From a bacterium (GTDB taxonomy: Bacteria > Nitrospinota_A > UBA7883 > JACRGQ01), in the NCBI GenBank assembly GCA_021815535.1, contig JAKAGL010000193.1, positions 1-5,001 of the forward strand: a DNA stretch of 5,001 bases. The letters run 5' to 3'. A program made the translations under genes and the position numbers. Position 1 is the first letter of the stretch, and each line of letters opens with the position of its first letter. Positions 3,894 to 5,001 of this stretch are shown in pieces. Below the pieces are notes generated by a model, which was not told where the DNA came from, ran no database searches, and was given only the letters and a program-made list of their open reading frames with translations.

Positions 3894-5001
3894 ATGAATT
3901 CAGGTATTGATTCACTGATAACCCAGTCATGCTCCAGGCATGGTAACGATCCGGGCCGAATTATCGATATTCTGTGGGAAATTCAAAGATCACAGGGATA
4001 CATTAGCGAGGAGGCGATGGAAAGAATCGCCGCCATGACCAATACCAGCCGCGTTCATGTTGAGGGGATCGTTTCTTTCTATTCGTTTTTTTCTCAGACG
4101 CCGAAGGGCAAGACCGTTATTCGCCTGTGCGATGATATTGTTGACCGCCACGCTGGGGCCGGAGGTATCGCCGCAATATTCGCTCAAGAATTGGGCATCG
4201 GCATCGGCCAGACCTCTCCGGACCGAAAGTTCTCGCTGGAATATACCCCTTGTATTGGCATGAGCGATCAGGCGCCGGCCGCTCTGGTTAATGAGGTTGT
4301 GTTGACCTCGTTAACGCCGGATTCCGCCAGGGACGCCGCCCGGCAATTGAAGGCAAATCCGGATGCTTCAAAGCTGGTAACGGCAAGGGGGGATGGCAAT
4401 AACGGTCATCATCTCGTAAACGCCATGGTTCAAAATAATATCCGGTTGAAAGGCGAGGTGATACTGGCCGACGGGATTAAAGCCGAGGCCGGGCTGAAGA
4501 AAGCGCTATCCAAAACACCGCTTGAGGTCATACAGGAAATCGTTGAATCCGGCTTGCGGGGGCGGGGTGGGGCCGGTTTTTCCACAGGCGAAAAATGGCG
4601 GCTGGCCCAAAAGACCCAAGCAGGCCAGAGGTTTGTCATATGTAATGCGGATGAGGGGGAGCCGGGAACTTTCAAGGATCGTGTACTTTTGACCGAACGC
4701 GCACATCTTATATTTGAGGGTATGACTATCGCCGCTTACGCGATTGGGAGCGGCAGTGGCATTTTATATTTACGCGCGGAATACGCCTATCTCCGTCCTT
4801 TTCTTGAGATTGTTTTGGATCAGCGTCGGAAATCAGGCCTATTGGGATCCGCGATCCTCGGAAAAAAGGGCTTTGATTTCGACATCAGGATACAGCTAGG
4901 GGCCGGAGCCTATATTTGCGGTGAGGAAAGCGCACTTATCAGCTCGTGCGAAGGGTTGCGCGGTGAGCCGAAGAACCGGCCTCCTTTCCCGGTCGAGAAA
5001 G
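3894..5001 (+). CDS. hoxF: NAD-reducing [NiFe] hydrogenase diaphorase subunit HoxF (partial, 3' end cut)
   Basis: The first 369 residues of a protein expected to be about 600 long. HoxF carries FMN and binds NAD(H), passing electrons between NAD and the [NiFe] hydrogenase module through HoxU and HoxY; it is cytoplasmic. Residues 1-140 form a NuoE-like thioredoxin-fold domain, beginning with RIIDILWEIQ and including PCIGMSDQAPA (119-129). Of the four [2Fe-2S] ligands of NuoE only Cys79 and Cys120 remain; the other two are Asp84 and Ser124. From about 175 on it is NuoF-like: LRGRGGAGF (221-229) and NADEGEPGTFKDR (251-263) for FMN/NAD, and GAGAYICGEESALI (336-349). The 4Fe-4S cysteines lie beyond the window. 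The SDQ and SALI-SCEG phrases match Cupriavidus HoxF rather than complex I NuoF. I prefer ATG 3894 because the N-terminus then lines up with HoxF; ATG 3882 and GTG 3849 are in frame but have no better ribosome site. Confidence 0.93.
   Translation, partial: MNSGIDSLITQSCSRHGNDPGRIIDILWEIQRSQGYISEEAMERIAAMTNTSRVHVEGIVSFYSFFSQTPKGKTVIRLCDDIVDRHAGAGGIAAIFAQELGIGIGQTSPDRKFSLEYTPCIGMSDQAPAALVNEVVLTSLTPDSARDAARQLKANPDASKLVTARGDGNNGHHLVNAMVQNNIRLKGEVILADGIKAEAGLKKALSKTPLEVIQEIVESGLRGRGGAGFSTGEKWRLAQKTQAGQRFVICNADEGEPGTFKDRVLLTERAHLIFEGMTIAAYAIGSGSGILYLRAEYAYLRPFLEIVLDQRRKSGLLGSAILGKKGFDFDIRIQLGAGAYICGEESALISSCEGLRGEPKNRPPFPVEK

Noticed and set aside
1..5001. CRISPR array, tRNA or rRNA gene, insertion sequence
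   Set aside because: No regularly spaced repeats, no tRNA-like cloverleaf or rRNA stretch, and no transposase or terminal inverted repeats were seen.

Overview
The window reads as part of a Gram-negative bacterial chromosome with medium G+C. The evidence for an outer envelope is a set of exported proteins of the Spy/CpxP (LTxxQ) type and an ECF sigma/anti-sigma pair. The taxon cannot be fixed from the sequence. The hydrogenase gene at the right end is of the fused HoxF type known from Cupriavidus (Ralstonia), but this gene moves between phyla. All convincing genes are on the + strand.

Left part (1-1361): two overlapping genes of unknown function. The first is probably cut by the window edge and looks beta-rich. 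The second encodes a single-pass membrane protein with a disordered N-terminal side.

Middle part (about 1420-3646): this looks like one regulatory system. An ECF sigma factor (2390-2953) overlaps a small one-helix membrane protein that fits an anti-sigma factor (2946-3236). Two nucleotides later comes a membrane-anchored Spy/CpxP-like protein (3239-3646). Upstream in the same transcription unit is a second, apparently secreted Spy/CpxP-like protein (1875-2363). Before that, separated by a strong terminator (1737-1795), is a tiny exported Lys/Ala/Pro-rich protein (1496-1714). Both this small gene and the sigma operon are preceded by the same ECF-style promoter: GTAACCTTT, then CGTCTA, with GTAAC to CGTC spacing of 16 nt in one and 17 nt in the other. 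I found this combination nowhere else in the window. The simplest model is a self-activating envelope or metal stress circuit. A periplasmic Spy-like sensor would act on the anti-sigma factor, and the released sigma factor would drive its own operon and the small exported protein. The layout resembles CnrYXH of Cupriavidus, with a different gene order and an extra Spy-like gene.

Right part (3647-5001): an intergenic region with a good sigma70-type promoter (TTGACT-N17-TATCAT), whose -35 box lies inside a TTGAC/GTCAA inverted repeat. It leads into hoxF, the diaphorase subunit of a NAD-reducing [NiFe] hydrogenase, which runs off the right edge. Its N-terminal NuoE-like domain has lost two of the four [2Fe-2S] cysteines, as in fused HoxF proteins. 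hoxU, hoxY and hoxH would be expected beyond the window.
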